A stretch of 58,000 nt of DNA from Diphasiastrum complanatum (Eukaryota > Streptophyta > Lycopodiopsida > Lycopodiales > Lycopodiaceae). Under the pieces are notes generated by a model. The model made no database searches and was not told where the DNA came from. It worked only from the letters and a program-made list of their open reading frames with translations. The position numbers and the translations under genes were made by a program. The DNA lies in the NCBI GenBank assembly GCA_029204225.1, contig CM055099.1, positions 66,309,852 to 66,367,851 of the forward strand. Reading direction: 5' to 3'. This document shows positions 34,842 to 46,220 of this stretch, piece after piece (positions within the stretch are counted from its first letter, which is position 1; every line of letters begins with the position of its first letter).

Positions 34842-35156
34842 ATGCTCAAGAAATTCCAGATGGAAAACTGTAAAGGCATAGAAACACCTATGGAGCACAT
34901 TGTAAAAGTTCCTATGAAAGATGATGAAAAATCCTTTGTGGACATCACTCTTTATAGGAGTCTTATTGGATCACTTATATGGTTAACAGTGACTAGGCCT
35001 GATCTAAGCTTTAGTGTGCATAAGCTAAGTCAACACATGCAGGATCCAAAGTTATATCACTGGAAGTTGGCTAAAAGAATCTTGAGGTATATATCTTCTA
35101 CCTTGGATTATGGATTATTTTACAAAGGAGAAGATCTGACTTTAATTACTTTTTGA
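34842..35156 (+). pseudogene. copia-F RT/RNase H fragment
   Basis: MLKKFQMENCKGIETPME, DITLYRSLIGSLIWLTVTRPDLSFSV and HWKLAKRILRYISSTLDYGLFY are the junction of copia reverse transcriptase and RNase H. It starts right at the copia-E 5' LTR remnant and loses frame after 35156 (remnants to about 35270). No LTR is attached. Confidence 0.88.
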
Positions 35157-35270
35157 CTGGTACTCATCTAGCTGCCTAGCCAATAAGTGATTATTATACT
35201 CTACTGAAGTGGCTTTTGCAGTTAGTCGAGCTATGGTTTTCTCCTGGCTTTTGAAATTAGCTCAAAAGGT

Positions 35271-36283
35271 AAGATGAACACAAACGAGAAACGAAACACG
35301 AACGAGAAACAAACTCGAACGGAAAGTGTTCGTGCGCAGTGGAACGAGCTATACGACTCTCTCCGTAAGCATGACTACGCCTATCAAAATGAACAGAGCG
35401 TTAGTGATGGAAATCACGGTCATTCTTGATTACGCAGCCAAACATTAATAAAGGAAGCACCAGAAGAATAATTTGTCGCGAACAGCAAGACAAATTATGT
35501 GTCGCAAATGATTCGCAAAAAGCTAGACTTGGCTCGACTAATAATTAGTTGCGAATGATTCGCGAAAGACAAGACTAAATGTTATTCGTCTATTACCAAA
35601 ATGAGCAACCCGAAAAGTCAGACAGAATGATTGATAAGCATAGCAATATTAACACAGATCTGAACACAGAACAAAAAATTGTTATCAGATGAAGTATATC
35701 AAGTATACATGCCAATAATGTGGTAGAGCACAAGACAATAGCGGACAAAACCGCGTGCTCCACGAAGCTTATTTCAATCTGTAAAGGAATGAAGCCTTAA
35801 TACTGACAATAAAGAATCAATGCACAAGGCATCTACTTCGTCTATATCTCTGATAAGTTTTTGATGCTAATTTACATACACTCTCCTCTTCTCATCTTCA
35901 ATCGTCAGACTGAATACGCAAATGGTATTCAATATATATACATAATGTTATAGGTGTGCAGATGAAAAAAGTACAGGTTGGATGTGCTGTCTGTAGGAGA
36001 TCTTGGGTGGCTGCAATCGTTGTCCAGTCTGTTAGCGCAGCTGCATGGGGTGAGCGTGAAAAGGGTGCGATGTCAATTTTTGCTAAGGTGAACGTTGGTT
36101 GTCACCAGAACACGTGTAAAAATACAGTGTCATGATTCTTTCGTCTTTTCTTCGCCTGTGAGAATTTGCATGATAATATGTAGACTGCGCGACAACACGA
36201 GTAAATATGCAGCATGAATGGAGGCATATTAATATGGGATTTAGAAGAGTAGAGAAAATAAATTCAACACTTGTGTTGTAGAA
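35271..36283. other. intergenic with TCGCGAA-type repeats
   Basis: No coding similarity. Segments 35502-35529 and 35550-35576 are related direct repeats with the inverted motif GCGAATGATTCGC. Another run of ACGAGAAAC-like units lies at 35279-35325. Possible LTR remains of copia-F or an unknown element. Confidence 0.4.
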
Positions 36284-36466
36284 CTAGCCCGAAGGCCGTC
36301 CCTGAACCGTACGTAAAATAATACCCTTATTACCATGTCTTCCAACAACTTTATCACCTACTTGTATTTTGCGTTTTCGTAAAATATATACATGAAGAAA
36401 TTTTCTATATTTATGAGCATCCTCAGGATAAATTGATTTGACATCAATTATGGTTTTGAGGGTCAT
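36284..36466 (-). pseudogene. rpoB: plastid rpoB fragment
   Basis: 60 residues with [25 protein letters not shown], the highly conserved segment near the active centre of the RNA polymerase beta subunit. The surrounding residues fit plastid rpoB rather than a bacterial gene. Ends are abrupt on both sides and the fragment is next to other plastid pieces, so it is a transferred plastid fragment without function. Confidence 0.7.
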
Positions 36467-36792
36467 CCATTACGAAAAGACTTCCCTTTGAGTGGATATG
36501 TGGAAGTACGTTATGATGATTAAGAGAAACCCATGCCAAGGCGTGGTTTTTCATTCCACGAACAAAATTGCGTTTCTTTTCCAACTGCAAAAAAAGTCAA
36601 CAACATAGTTGTGCCTGTTGTGGCAGCTCGAAGATTCGTGTTTCAATATTTTTAGTAATGATGAAATGTTTATTTATGTTATTTGATCAACGGTGGTAAC
36701 AATGAACTATTTATTTATGTGTTATTTATAATAGAAAGTTGTAATAGATTTATTAAAATCCTTCGAAGAAGGGATAAAAAGAGATAAGGGTA
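36467..36792. other. unassigned sequence within plastid-like block
   Basis: Not recognised. It lies between two plastid-derived fragments and may be organellar, but no gene is readable. Confidence 0.35.
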
Positions 36793-36899
36793 GAGAGAAG
36801 GATTCGAACCCTCGATAGTGGTATTGAAAAATACTATACCGGTTTTCAAGACCAGCCGATTTTCAAGACCAGGGCTTTAAACAGCTCAGCCATCTCTCC
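36793..36899 (-). pseudogene. trnS-UGA: plastid tRNA-Ser(UGA) copy with duplicated anticodon arm
   Basis: Minus strand starts GGAGAGATGGCTGAG (acceptor and D arm) and ends with GAGGGTTCGAATCC (T arm), as in plastid trnS-UGA. Between them the segment GGTCTTGAAAA occurs twice, first followed by TCGGCT and then by CCGGTATA. The second copy is the normal anticodon arm with the loop containing TGA. The 17-base duplication should prevent a normal fold, so it is a pseudo-tRNA. Confidence 0.85.
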
Positions 36900-37850
36900 T
36901 AATTACAATCTTTATCACGTAATAGTGCACCAACACGTCTTCATCATCGTTGTTTGTTGACCGAAAGACCCAAAGCCAACTATCGAGACTTTGGTTTATC
37001 CAGGCATGTACTGGTTTGATCGGAATTCATTGGTTATGAAGTAAGTCGAAGGTAAAGTCAGTGAGTTATTTTTCCAAGTGGAGGGGGGCGAAGCGGCCAC
37101 CTGGTTGGTAACCAACCAAGGATTATAATATCATTGTGGGTCCGACTCCCGATTCGGATGCTCAAGTCAAATTCTGAGCATCAGGTTTGAATAAGAGAAC
37201 GATGATATTGAAATCATCGAAAGTATATACAATTCTAATAATTCTATTTCTAATAATTAAAGATTTTTTATTACTATTTAAGTTCAGTAAAATAAAATCA
37301 GATTCAGAAATAGGCTTCATAAAATCCAGTAAGTCAAAGTAAGGTATTTATTACTAATGCATTCATTTCTATAAAGAAAAAAATATGTTATTTCCTCTAT
37401 TGGCACTCGACATAGTGGTAGTGAGAGGGTGTTACTAGGTTCAAAAGGTAACGATAGCAATCAATCCCTTCGCCTCCCTCTAGAGAGCGGAGAAAAGGTA
37501 ATGATAGCAACAATCCCTTTGTCTCCCCGGGAAGATCCCAGATTAAAGCCTAAGTCAGCTGCTTTATCGACATCCTTTTATGGTGGACTTGGCGGAAGTG
37601 GCCTTTGAGGACCCATTTCACTTCGTGTAGGCTTTGCTCACTATTCCCAGGTATTGTTTCTAGCGAGCAACTTTGATTTGTGCTTGGAGGCGTTTAAACC
37701 ATAAAGCTATTTTTCCTTTGACCATAGGGTCGATAATTATGTGGCGCGTGCCCGCTTGGTTTTACCTGGGTTTATTGGATCAACCGTAGGAGTAAACATT
37801 GTGAATAATACAATGGAACTTTTTACAGAAGCTATTTGTCTTTCCTGTTC
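36900..37850. other. organelle-like sequence, unassigned
   Basis: GC content and runs such as GCGAAGCGGCCACCTGG near 37090 look organellar. Segments at 37450 and 37500 are near-repeats (GGTAACGATAGCAA / GGTAATGATAGCAA). No gene could be named. A tRNA-like reading near 37085-37155 does not fold. Confidence 0.35.
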
Positions 37851-37852
37851 TT

Positions 37853-37912
37853 ATTCAACCAAGGACGCATACCCAGATGGAAGCTAAGTTCCCACTCATG
37901 ACCCATGTAAAT
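37853..37912 (-). pseudogene. psbA: plastid psbA fragment
   Basis: YMGHEWELSFHLGMRPW matches photosystem II D1, which normally has Arg where His stands twice here. Only about 20 residues survive; upstream residues (to 38014) are not D1. A short transferred plastid fragment. Confidence 0.7.
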
Positions 37913-38344
37913 TGATCTAGTATCGGCCTTCGGTGTAGAACGTTTAGTTCTACAAAATATTTCACTTACTTCTTCTTCTAGCCAAATGTTGGCCAACGCA
38001 CGGAAGTGTTCCATTCTAAGGTGATGGAGGGATCATACCATTTGAGCCTTTTTCATTTTATTTATTCATGGGTGGTCCAAAAAAATACTCTTATTTGTAT
38101 TCTATCTATTGATGGGCAAGATTTGGTGCTACCCAACCCACTATATATAGCTAATCCTGTTGAAACAAATACTACCTATCTTTATATGTGGCCCCTTGAT
38201 TGCATAAATAAAAGATTGAATAAATAAAAGCGATCATAATTCAAACATGGTATTCGAGTTCAACAACATCATAAAGCTGGAACTTCTACGAAAATGTAAT
38301 GAGGTTCGAAGAATGTTGAGGCGTGGTGTGCCTAAATAAAACAC
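37913..38344. other. unassigned sequence within plastid-like block
   Basis: The open frame at 38006-38227 has no recognisable domain. Probably further scrambled organellar DNA. Confidence 0.35.
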
Positions 38345-38430
38345 AGATTGGATCCATTGGGCAAATATAGGTTCAATCAAGATTTGTTTCTTTGGGGTAC
38401 CAAAAGCAAGCATGACATCGTTATGATGGG
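38345..38430 (-). pseudogene. psaB: plastid psaB fragment
   Basis: [18 protein letters not shown] followed by IFAQWIQS is the conserved segment of photosystem I PsaB. Similarity ends abruptly on both sides. Function is excluded by length. Confidence 0.85.
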
Positions 38431-38655
38431 AGGTCACAAACATGGCCAAGACAATGACAGAGTGCTCGTTCTTGTGGAGGATGGAGCAACTAGAGGCAAA
38501 GCTAGGTCGGCGGTTGTTGCAAGGATCAAGGGTTCGGACCGCCGAAGTTTCTCTGCTAGGATGACCTGGGCAATCAAGTACATAACTAGAATCAAGCGAA
38601 TAACATAGTTGTACTGGTTGAGTGGGCTAGAAACCAAATTTGAGAGAATCACTAC

Positions 38656-39095
38656 AAGAGAGACCTTTGTGAGTTTCTAGAATCAATCAAACCAATTTTT
38701 TGTTTGTAGAATTCATTAGTAAGATGGGATCAATTGGTGCTTTCCTTCTAGAAGCTAGTGAAAGATTAAACTCTACAAACTATTCCATTTGGAAGGCTAG
38801 GATGGAATCACTAATGGTGCTCCGAGACCTTTATGAATTTGTGCTTGAAGAAGAGGATGAACCTCTTGGTGCACAAGAGTTGATAAGATACAAGAAGAAA
38901 TATAGGCTAGCACTTTATTGTATTAAAATGAATGTTAGTAATGATTTTTTTAAGGAAGTCTCTTCTTGTACATCAGCCAAAGAGGCATGGAATTCTTTGA
39001 AATCCATCTATACACCAAAGCTCCAATACCATGTGAGGAAAAATCAGATCACTAAGATCCAATCAAACTCTAAGGTCTTTGATTACTTAAGATAA
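38656..39095 (+). pseudogene. copia-G gag, related to copia-B
   Basis: 131-residue open frame with LNSTNYSIWKARMESLMVL, GAQELIRYKKKYRLALYCIKM and SAKEAWNSLKSIY. It is the same gag family as copia-B at 10864-10052, and about 45 bases of leader before the Met also match the copia-B leader. It is truncated after about 115 homologous residues and runs straight into LTR-like sequence; the whole pol is missing. Confidence 0.88.
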
Positions 39096-39099
39096 CACA

Positions 39100-39690
39100 T
39101 CTAGCACCATTGACAATGTAGAAATCTAGCTCTAACAATGCATACAAGCCATAAATTCTATTAGATCTTGACAAAATTAGATATGAATGATAAAGTACTA
39201 TTGATGTCCATACAAAACCAGTAAGCTATTGTATTTCACACGTGTGAATCCAACAAACATCAAACAATTGCATTCTACACACAAAAATTCAAGATATCAA
39301 CATTGTAGTGCACAAATGAGTATAAAATCTCAAAGAGATCTCATGTATAAGCATGAATAAGATTAGAAGGAGACAATGTGTCTCTTATCACATGTGTACA
39401 TCTATTTATAACAGGTCCATGCCTTATTTTGAATTTGGATTCCCTCCATAGAAACTTCTAGATCTCAAACCCTACTCAAAATGTAGACTATATTCAACGA
39501 ACAAACTATTCAAATTTGAATCTCCCAAACTCGACCTTCTACATTTCTTACACTTTCTGAAAGTGGTAATTCAAATGAAATTAGGCTAGAAATAACTTAA
39601 TAAAGTTTATCTCTAAGTATGAAATGCATATTGGCCTAAATTGCCAATTAACCAAAAATCAAACAAACTAGTTGACAATTTCTTACACTA
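39100..39690 (-). repeat. LTR-like sequence related to copia-C LTR
   Basis: Shares blocks with the copia-C LTRs, among them a TAAAGTACTATTG segment followed by the G-box palindrome at 39237-39246, the GTCCATGCC region, and the end TTTCTTACAC. It is not close enough to be the same family. It may be the LTR of copia-G or a solo LTR. Confidence 0.65.
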
Positions 39691-40197
39691 AGTGACTATA
39701 CGCTGGCATCTAAAGTTAATCTACCATCGCCACGTAGGGACACACCGGCCGTGCCTATACTACGTACTGACAAAGCCCTATTCTTGGCTTGTCTCCTATG
39801 GGCCAATCTCTTCCTTCTAGCGGATGTGCTTTCGTTCTCTAGAGTTCTGTATAAACATTGTTTCGTACAAACTCTAGAGTCACTACTTGTTGGTTGGGGT
39901 TTTCAAACATGATATGCACAACCTTAGATTATTTATCCTACAAGTTAAACACGAATAGTTATATTACTTATATTAGTTGTATTTTTCATTATTCATTATT
40001 CAGAACGATTGGCATATCAACCAAGTAAGCTCTGTTGAATCACATATAAGGGATTGAGCTTGCATAATTATCAAAATCATAGATTTTTTTTCATTGTATG
40101 TGATTTATCAAACTTCTCTTGAAGCAAAACACCAACTCTTAAAGGAAAACACCAACAAAGCAGCTTTGAAGTTACAATTATTCAAATCGACTACACG
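39691..40197. other. intergenic, nothing recognised
   Basis: No gene or repeat recognised on either strand. Confidence 0.5.
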
Positions 40198-40354
40198 CTT
40201 CAGGTTTAGACTTCCACTCAGGTATACACTTCCGGTCGGTGATTCAGACTTCCGCTCATGTGTAGACTTATGTTCAGGTGTAGACTTCTGCTCAAGTAGG
40301 CTGATTAATGCCTGACTTCTGCTCACACTAGTGTATAACAGACTTCCGCTCAGT
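40198..40354. repeat. degenerate minisatellite (GTAGACTTCCGCTCA-type)
   Basis: Seven to eight imperfect units built on GGTGTAGACTTCYGCTCA: TTTAGACTTCCACTCA, ACACTTCCGGTC, CAGACTTCCGCTCA, TAGACTTATGTTCA, TAGACTTCTGCTCA, TGACTTCTGCTCA, CAGACTTCCGCTCA. Spacing varies between 16 and about 30 bases. It ends 13 bases before a 121-bp GA tract. Confidence 0.8.
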
Positions 40355-40364
40355 GAGCACCTAC

Positions 40365-40490
<126 letters not shown>

Positions 40491-40685
40491 GAGAGGCTGC
40501 ATGAACGACATAGAGCACCATAGCGAGAGTGAGTAAGAGAGAAAGAAAGAGGAAGCAGGCAGAGGCGGCGGGCAACAAGGGAAATACACGTAGAGAGAGA
40601 GAGAGGTCACTTGGCATGGATGGCAGCCGGGCGATCGGACATGAAATAATGATTTTAACGTTAGGATAGCAGCCAGTTAAAAGCC

Positions 40686-40787
40686 TGTGTAAGGGTGGTG
40701 TTAACTCACCTTACTTTTCCAGGCGTGACATTGGGGAGTGGACTATGTGTAAGGGTGGTGTTAACCCACCCTACTTTTCTAGGCATG
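40686..40787. repeat. 61-bp tandem duplication with internal palindrome
   Basis: Two copies of GTGTAAGGGTGGTGTTAAC... at 40686 and 40747, about 41 alike bases each. Each holds an inverted repeat (AGGGTGG facing CCACCCT in the second copy). The arms differ between copies by changes on one side. Confidence 0.75.
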
Positions 40788-40861
40788 TTAGAGCATAACA
40801 CGTTAGAGAGATTGCAACATTTCTCTTGGAGGTAGGTCTGGAGCAATGGTGGCTAGTTAGT

Positions 40862-40862
<1 letters not shown>

Positions 40863-40926
<64 letters not shown>
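40863..40926. repeat. (GA)n microsatellite at second copia-E end
   Basis: 64 bases of GA, followed by TTCACGTACTTGATATCGAAG, matching the flank at 32205. Confidence 0.95.
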
Positions 40927-40929
<3 letters not shown>

Positions 40930-41577
40930 ACGTACTTGATATCGAAGATTATCTTTTCTGATATTTCTTCTCCGCACTGCTAAGTGTGAGTGATCTTGAG
41001 TCTACTAACAATCAACAGCAACATCTTCGTCTGATTCGCTGTCACGAAGTGGGTCGACAATAGACACGCCTGAGCCAGAAGCTCGGACTGTCGTGTCAAT
41101 GGCAGGTGATGAAGGTTCTTCTTGAGCAATATCCTTGCCTTTGAGGTCGACGACTGATCCTCGATAAAGACTGTATCCCTGCTATACAAGATTTGTTGGG
41201 TATCAGGATCATACAACTTATAAATATTATCAGATGAAGTATATCTGATCAGGATGGTCTTGAGACCTTGGAAGTCCAATTTCTTCATCGTGTCTTTTGG
41301 GATCTGTGCGTAGGCAGTGCATCCAAACACTCTTAGGTTCTTTAAAAAAGGCTTAGAGCCTGTCCACACCTCGTGGGGTGTCTTGCTTGAGAGGGCCTTG
41401 GTCGAACATCTGTTATGGATGTAAGCTGCAGTGGAGACAACTTCAGCCCAAAATCTCTTGGGCAATGATGCATGCATGCACTAGCATACATTTGGCAGAT
41501 TCAACCAGGGCACGGTTCTTTCTCTCGGCTAAGCCATTTGACTGAGGACTGTAAGGAGTGATGAATTGCTGCTCAAT
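40927..41577 (-). pseudogene. copia-E second copy: integrase end and LTR segment
   Basis: Near-identical to 32205-32850. Minus-strand frame: [50 protein letters not shown], then a one-base deletion near 41150 shifts the frame. The integrase is again followed directly by TGTTAGTAGACTC (LTR start, edge 41010) without RT or RNase H. It ends at about 41577 inside the integrase core. Same deletion junction as copy 1 shows the two share ancestry after the deletion. Confidence 0.88.
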
Positions 41578-42020
41578 TGATTTATGCCACGCGTGCCCTA
41601 GAAATCTAGTGACATATACTTGTAGATTAGACTGGTCATAAAGAAACTCGAATGTTGTTTCTTTCCCAATTCTCAAAATAGAGAAAAAAAAAAGAAAGAT
41701 TCATGGAGAGAGAGAGAATGTAGGATGTGGAGAAAAATTGAATAATGCATTTTTATTGGTCCATGTGTGCCCTAAATCTCTGTTTACCTGCAGATGCATA
41801 TGGTTCTCAGAGTGGGAATTAGATTAGGAGAGTTGGTTCCTTCCACAAAATTTCTGAGAACTAAATTTGTAGAAACATAAAATAGAGAAGGTTCTAGAGA
41901 TACAGCGCGGGAAGCGAAGATCCATTAGATAGATAATGTCAGCACAGTAAAACGCGTTTTGGGCATTTTCATTGAGCCACGTATGCCCTACACATTCAAA
42001 TGACGTGCAGTTCACGGTTA
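41578..42020. repeat. dispersed CCAYGYRTGCCCTA motif, three copies
   Basis: GCCACGCGTGCCCTA at about 41586, TCCATGTGTGCCCTA at about 41760 and GCCACGTATGCCCTA at about 41976, each preceded by an ATTG. Spacing is about 175-215 bases, suggesting an old tandem array. No coding similarity here. Confidence 0.5.
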
Positions 42021-42780
42021 GCTGGAGGCACTTGACGGGCAACTGTGAGGGATGACGAGGAGTTTGTTTCTGGAATCTTCTTCTCAAGAAAGAGAGAGAG
42101 GGAGAGAGAGAGCGAGAGCACGAGCCAGGAGAAGCAACGAAGCTGAGTGAAAGGGATAGGATGGAGGGAAACCTTTATGGGTTGAGCATCGCAGGCAAGA
42201 AGGAATAAAGCAGCGGTAGCATTATCAGTATTGGTGTTTGCACTTTTCTGGTGACATCTTGCTTTTACTCTCAGCGCTGTGCTGTGGAGGCTGGATTGAT
42301 AGCGCACCTGCTTTTGCACGGATTCACAATCAATCTGTCATCGCACTTCCTAATTATCTCCAAAGTTAATCAGACATAAGGTGAGTTGGTGAGTTGAGGG
42401 AGAAAGAGGGTCGCTCTTTTCCACTATTTTGTTCAATTCCGAGCATTATTATGAGAGGAAACAACTGTGCTCAGAGACAGCTTTTTGTGCACAGCCCAGT
42501 CTCTTGTAATCGAAGGAGACAGAACTACTACTTCAGAAAGCCTTTCCAGTGGTAGCTGACAAAGAGTGTTTCCTCTTCAGTAAGCATTATCATTGTATAG
42601 TAGTAGCAAGGATTGGGACTACTTTTGAGGGCCTGCATTGCGTTGATTCATGGCTGCCTGGCTTGGCTGTGGAGGAGTGGCAAGGCAAGGAGCTGATGCT
42701 GGATTGGGCTGTTTTTTGGTGTTTATTGCATCGGTTGCTTGGTTGTCCATTTCTAAACGACGGGAGTGAGCTTTTGGTGT

Positions 42781-42851
<71 letters not shown>

Positions 42852-43110
42852 CAGCACAGTAGAACGGAGGAGAGGGAGAGAGCTTGTTGATTTTTAGGCT
42901 TTTTAAGGATAAGGGTTTTTTTTAGGGTTTTGAGAGGAAAAATAGCGATAATGTGAGTTGAGGGAGAAGAGGGAGAGAGAGAGAGAGAGAAAAGAAAGAA
43001 AGAAAGCTTTATTAATGTCTTTTAAATGCCAAAAGAGAGGGGGAGGAGAGAAGAGAGAGAGAGACGGGGGAGAGAAGGGGGACCTAGAATGTTTTAGAGA
43101 AAGATAAATC
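42021..43110. repeat. GA/AG-rich low-complexity region
   Basis: Contains a clear GA tract at 42782-42851 (with one interruption at 42822) and shorter ones near 42093-42115, 42971-42990 and 43052-43062. The frame at 42549-42890 ends in translated GA and has no recognisable domain in its first 79 residues. Confidence 0.7.
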
Positions 43111-43580
43111 AAGGGTGCACGAAATATTGCTTATCGTCTCAGAATGCGAGAGAGAGATAAAGGAGAGCGCGCAATTTGTTCCAAGGCTTTAAAAAATCTC
43201 TTGCTGAGTGGGATTTGGCACATCTCTTTCTGTCTATCAAGAACATGTCACTGCCATAGCAGCATTTGTTTTAACCGGTAAGGCAGCTTGCTCATTTCTG
43301 TTTTGAATCTGTTATTATAGCCAATGTGATAAATTGAACATAGCCATACCTCAAGCTTAGTTTAAATATAGGAATAGACATTCCTTTGAAGCAACACATG
43401 CACTTTATTGGGTGGATGAGAAGAAGGATTCAAACAATGCTACTTTTCTACTTCAAAATGCACATAGCTCCAAGATCTTCTAATTTTCAATTTTGATTTA
43501 CAGTTTCAAGCTGCAAAAGCAAGTTGTGATAGATTCACTAGTTCTTTATCTTCTTGTTTTCGGTTAAAGCATAAGTACTC
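43111..43580. other. intergenic, nothing recognised
   Basis: No recognisable coding sequence. Confidence 0.45.
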
Positions 43581-43589
43581 CTTGCTCAA

Positions 43590-44140
43590 ACTTTTGTGGA
43601 AAAGTTGTTCAGGTTATTTAGTTTGCCAAATGACATTGTCAGTGATCGGGATTCTAAAGTTCACTGGCAAATTTTGGCAGTCGGATTAGAGACCACCTTA
43701 AGTCTAGGGTTTGCAGATCATCCTGAATCGGATGCTCGAACTGAAAGGATGAACCAGTCTATGGAAGATATGCTTCATGGATATGTTTCCAGGAGACAAC
43801 GGATTGGGAAAGTACCTTTCAATGATTGAGTTTGCGTATAACAGCACAAAGCACTCAACGACGGGTTTTAGTCCATTCACTCTAATGTATGGCTCCAATC
43901 TTCGTTGACCCCAGAAGCCTTAAGGTCAAAGCGGTGGCGGATTTCCTGCATGATATGCAAGAAATGTTGCTTGTTGCTCGTGATCACGTAAAAACAACTC
44001 ATGATAGAGCCCAGTGTTACGCTAATATCAAAAGCGACAACCTAGGGTCTATGCGGAAGGAGATTGGGTATATCTTAAAGTCCCAAAGGACTCTAGGTAT
44101 TGACTTGATGGAAGGGATGAATTGATTCTACAAAATAAGA
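43590..44140 (+). pseudogene. gypsy integrase core and C-terminal part
   Basis: [20 protein letters not shown] holds the second catalytic Asp, and DHPESDARTERMNQSMED contains the Glu. After a shift near 43820 the frame reads MIEFAYNSTKHSTTGFSPF, then QEMLLVARDHVK in another frame and GDWVYLK-like sequence near 44070. The same family as the integrase at 56640-57540. No other domain is attached. Confidence 0.87.
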
Positions 44141-44339
44141 TAGTTCATTTAGAGATCTGACATCTTTTATACCTTCTGAACCTCCGGCCATTGTTGATGT
44201 CGTGATCCAGAATGTGTGCTGGGCTTGGAGACTCCTACCTTGGGGGTATACAAAAGGTGGAGGTCTCATTTACCATTCATTCTATCTACCTAGGAGAAGG
44301 TGGATGGTAGTTACGAATGAAGCCACAATTGATCTAGAG
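44141..44339. other. unassigned
   Basis: Nothing recognised. Confidence 0.4.
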
Positions 44340-44421
44340 CTAAGCTATGAAAGCATCACATAAGCAAGACTTAACCCTAGCTAAGCTATGAAAGCATCAC
44401 ATAAGCAAGACTTAACCCTAG
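44340..44421. repeat. perfect 41-bp tandem duplication
   Basis: Units 44340-44380 and 44381-44421 are identical, each starting CTAAGCTATGAAAGCATCAC. Recent replication slippage is the simplest cause. Confidence 0.95.
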
Positions 44422-46217
44422 AAAGCAGGAAAGTGAGAGATTAAGGAGACTAAAGAGAGAGATCAATATCATCAGCTGAGTAACAAATGGCACAGATTCC
44501 CTACTTATAGCCTAGAGGAAGCCCTAAAAGGAAGCTTCCAGTGGTTAGGGCCCAACGGGGAGGGATAATAGTGTGCCCTTCAAGAAGGCCCCCACTCTCC
44601 AGTAATATGTCCAAATGTCCAAATAATGAATAATAAGGCCCAAGGCCAACCATATATTCTAAGTGTTAATAATAAACAAAAAAGGGCCAAAGGCTTGCTT
44701 ATGCATAAAGTAAAGTAAATGTAAATGGACGTGGCAAATGTAATGCGCCGAGTCCATAACTCTCCCCGACACAAAAAGAAAGACCCAACAGCCGAAAAGA
44801 AACTGGATCAAACAACAACAAGCCCTGGTGCATCAACAACTAGAGCAACATCTGATGTAGAGATCACACTGGACCAAAAATTGAATTTGCCAGCGGCGTC
44901 GACTATGGTGAAGGCGAACCTGGTGAATGGCAGCTGGTAAGAAATGGAATAGCTCAGGATCAACATCGTGGCGATGAAGGGAACATCTCGGCCGCGTCAT
45001 CTGAAACCAAGCAATATGGAACAACCAGGAATGCCAAGGAACCAGAAGAAGATCGAGCAGCAGCCAGGAATGCCAAGGTATCCCATAATGCCCAAGATAG
45101 TAGAGGATCAACCCAAAAGATAGGCATCATACCAAGGTATCCAAAAATCCCAAGAAGGTAGAACTGCATCAGCAACGGGAAGCCAATAAGGAAGCTGAAA
45201 AAGAGATGGACACTCATCGCGAATATCTGCATCATACATGTAACCATCAACCATATGTGCAAACTCAGTGATATAGGTGCCCCAAGAAAAGATAGCAGCA
45301 TCGGAAGACCAGCACCAAGGAGTAGGAACATACACACCAGGTGCAGAAGTGAGGAATATGAAATGCACTGGAACGAGGAACATGATCCGCAACATCAGTA
45401 GCAAGCATCGGAGCAATGTCCACGTGTAGCTGGGAATGAGTATCAAAGCACATATGAGCAATACTGAAGTATATGGCAGGCAACATCCCCAAAAACTATC
45501 CAATAGAGGAGAAGGAACTCTCTCAAGGTACTCTGATGGTCTCAGAACACCAGAACAAAGTGGCAACTCAGCATCAGAGACCAAGCGATATGGAGCAACA
45601 CGAAATGACTGGGAACCTGAAGATCACCCGGACAAACAGTAGCTGGAATGGAGACAATAACCCAAGCCATCAGGATATGCCAAGCCTCAAGCAGAGATCC
45701 ATGGAGTAAAGCGAAAGAAGATACAACCTGATCACCAAGAGCGAGGAAACCATCAACCGTAGACCAGTGAACAACCCCAGAGAAATCAACAGGAACATCG
45801 GCCATAGCAGACTCAAGAGATGGAGATATAGAGACCATTGGAGAAGATACTGCACCAACCACCGAACCAGGAGGGCTATTTGAGGTATGTGTAGATGCAA
45901 TAGTAGAAATGCCCAAGGTACACGGCCTCAATATCAATGAAACCAGGAATGACCACTGAATACGATATCTGTGAATCAAGGCATATAGGCGCAAGGCACA
46001 CAACAACAACCTGTGAATCCGGAGCAACATCAACCTGAGGAACAACTGCTGGAGTAGAAACTGGAGGTACTGCTACTACACGCTGAACACATAATAAGGC
46101 TACACAATGAGCCTTCGGCAGGCTGCAAATAAACTGCTTCCCACTGATCAATTGGAAGTCTCCCTGAGAATCAATGCCAACAAGTGAGTGTGTAACTGCA
46201 CCATGTACAAATGTCAA
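44422..46217 (-). pseudogene. degraded gypsy spacer following protease
   Basis: Minus-strand frames continue from the protease at 46221: THSLVGIDSQGDFQLISGKQF at 46217-45876 resembles the segment between protease and reverse transcriptase. Farther on, frames to 44833 show Pro/Ser/His/Trp-rich text with no RT motif. Repeated units such as CAGGAATGCCAAGG occur near 45028-45077. Identity beyond about 46000 is uncertain. Confidence 0.4.
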
Positions 46218-46220
46218 TGT

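Noticed and set aside
37085-37155. tRNA-like sequence in the plastid block
   Set aside because: A T-arm-like GTGGGTCCGACTCCC is visible, but the anticodon stem does not pair and no acceptor stem forms.
42549-42890. Plus-strand 113-codon frame as a host gene
   Set aside because: The last third is a translated GA tract and the first 79 residues match nothing I recognise.
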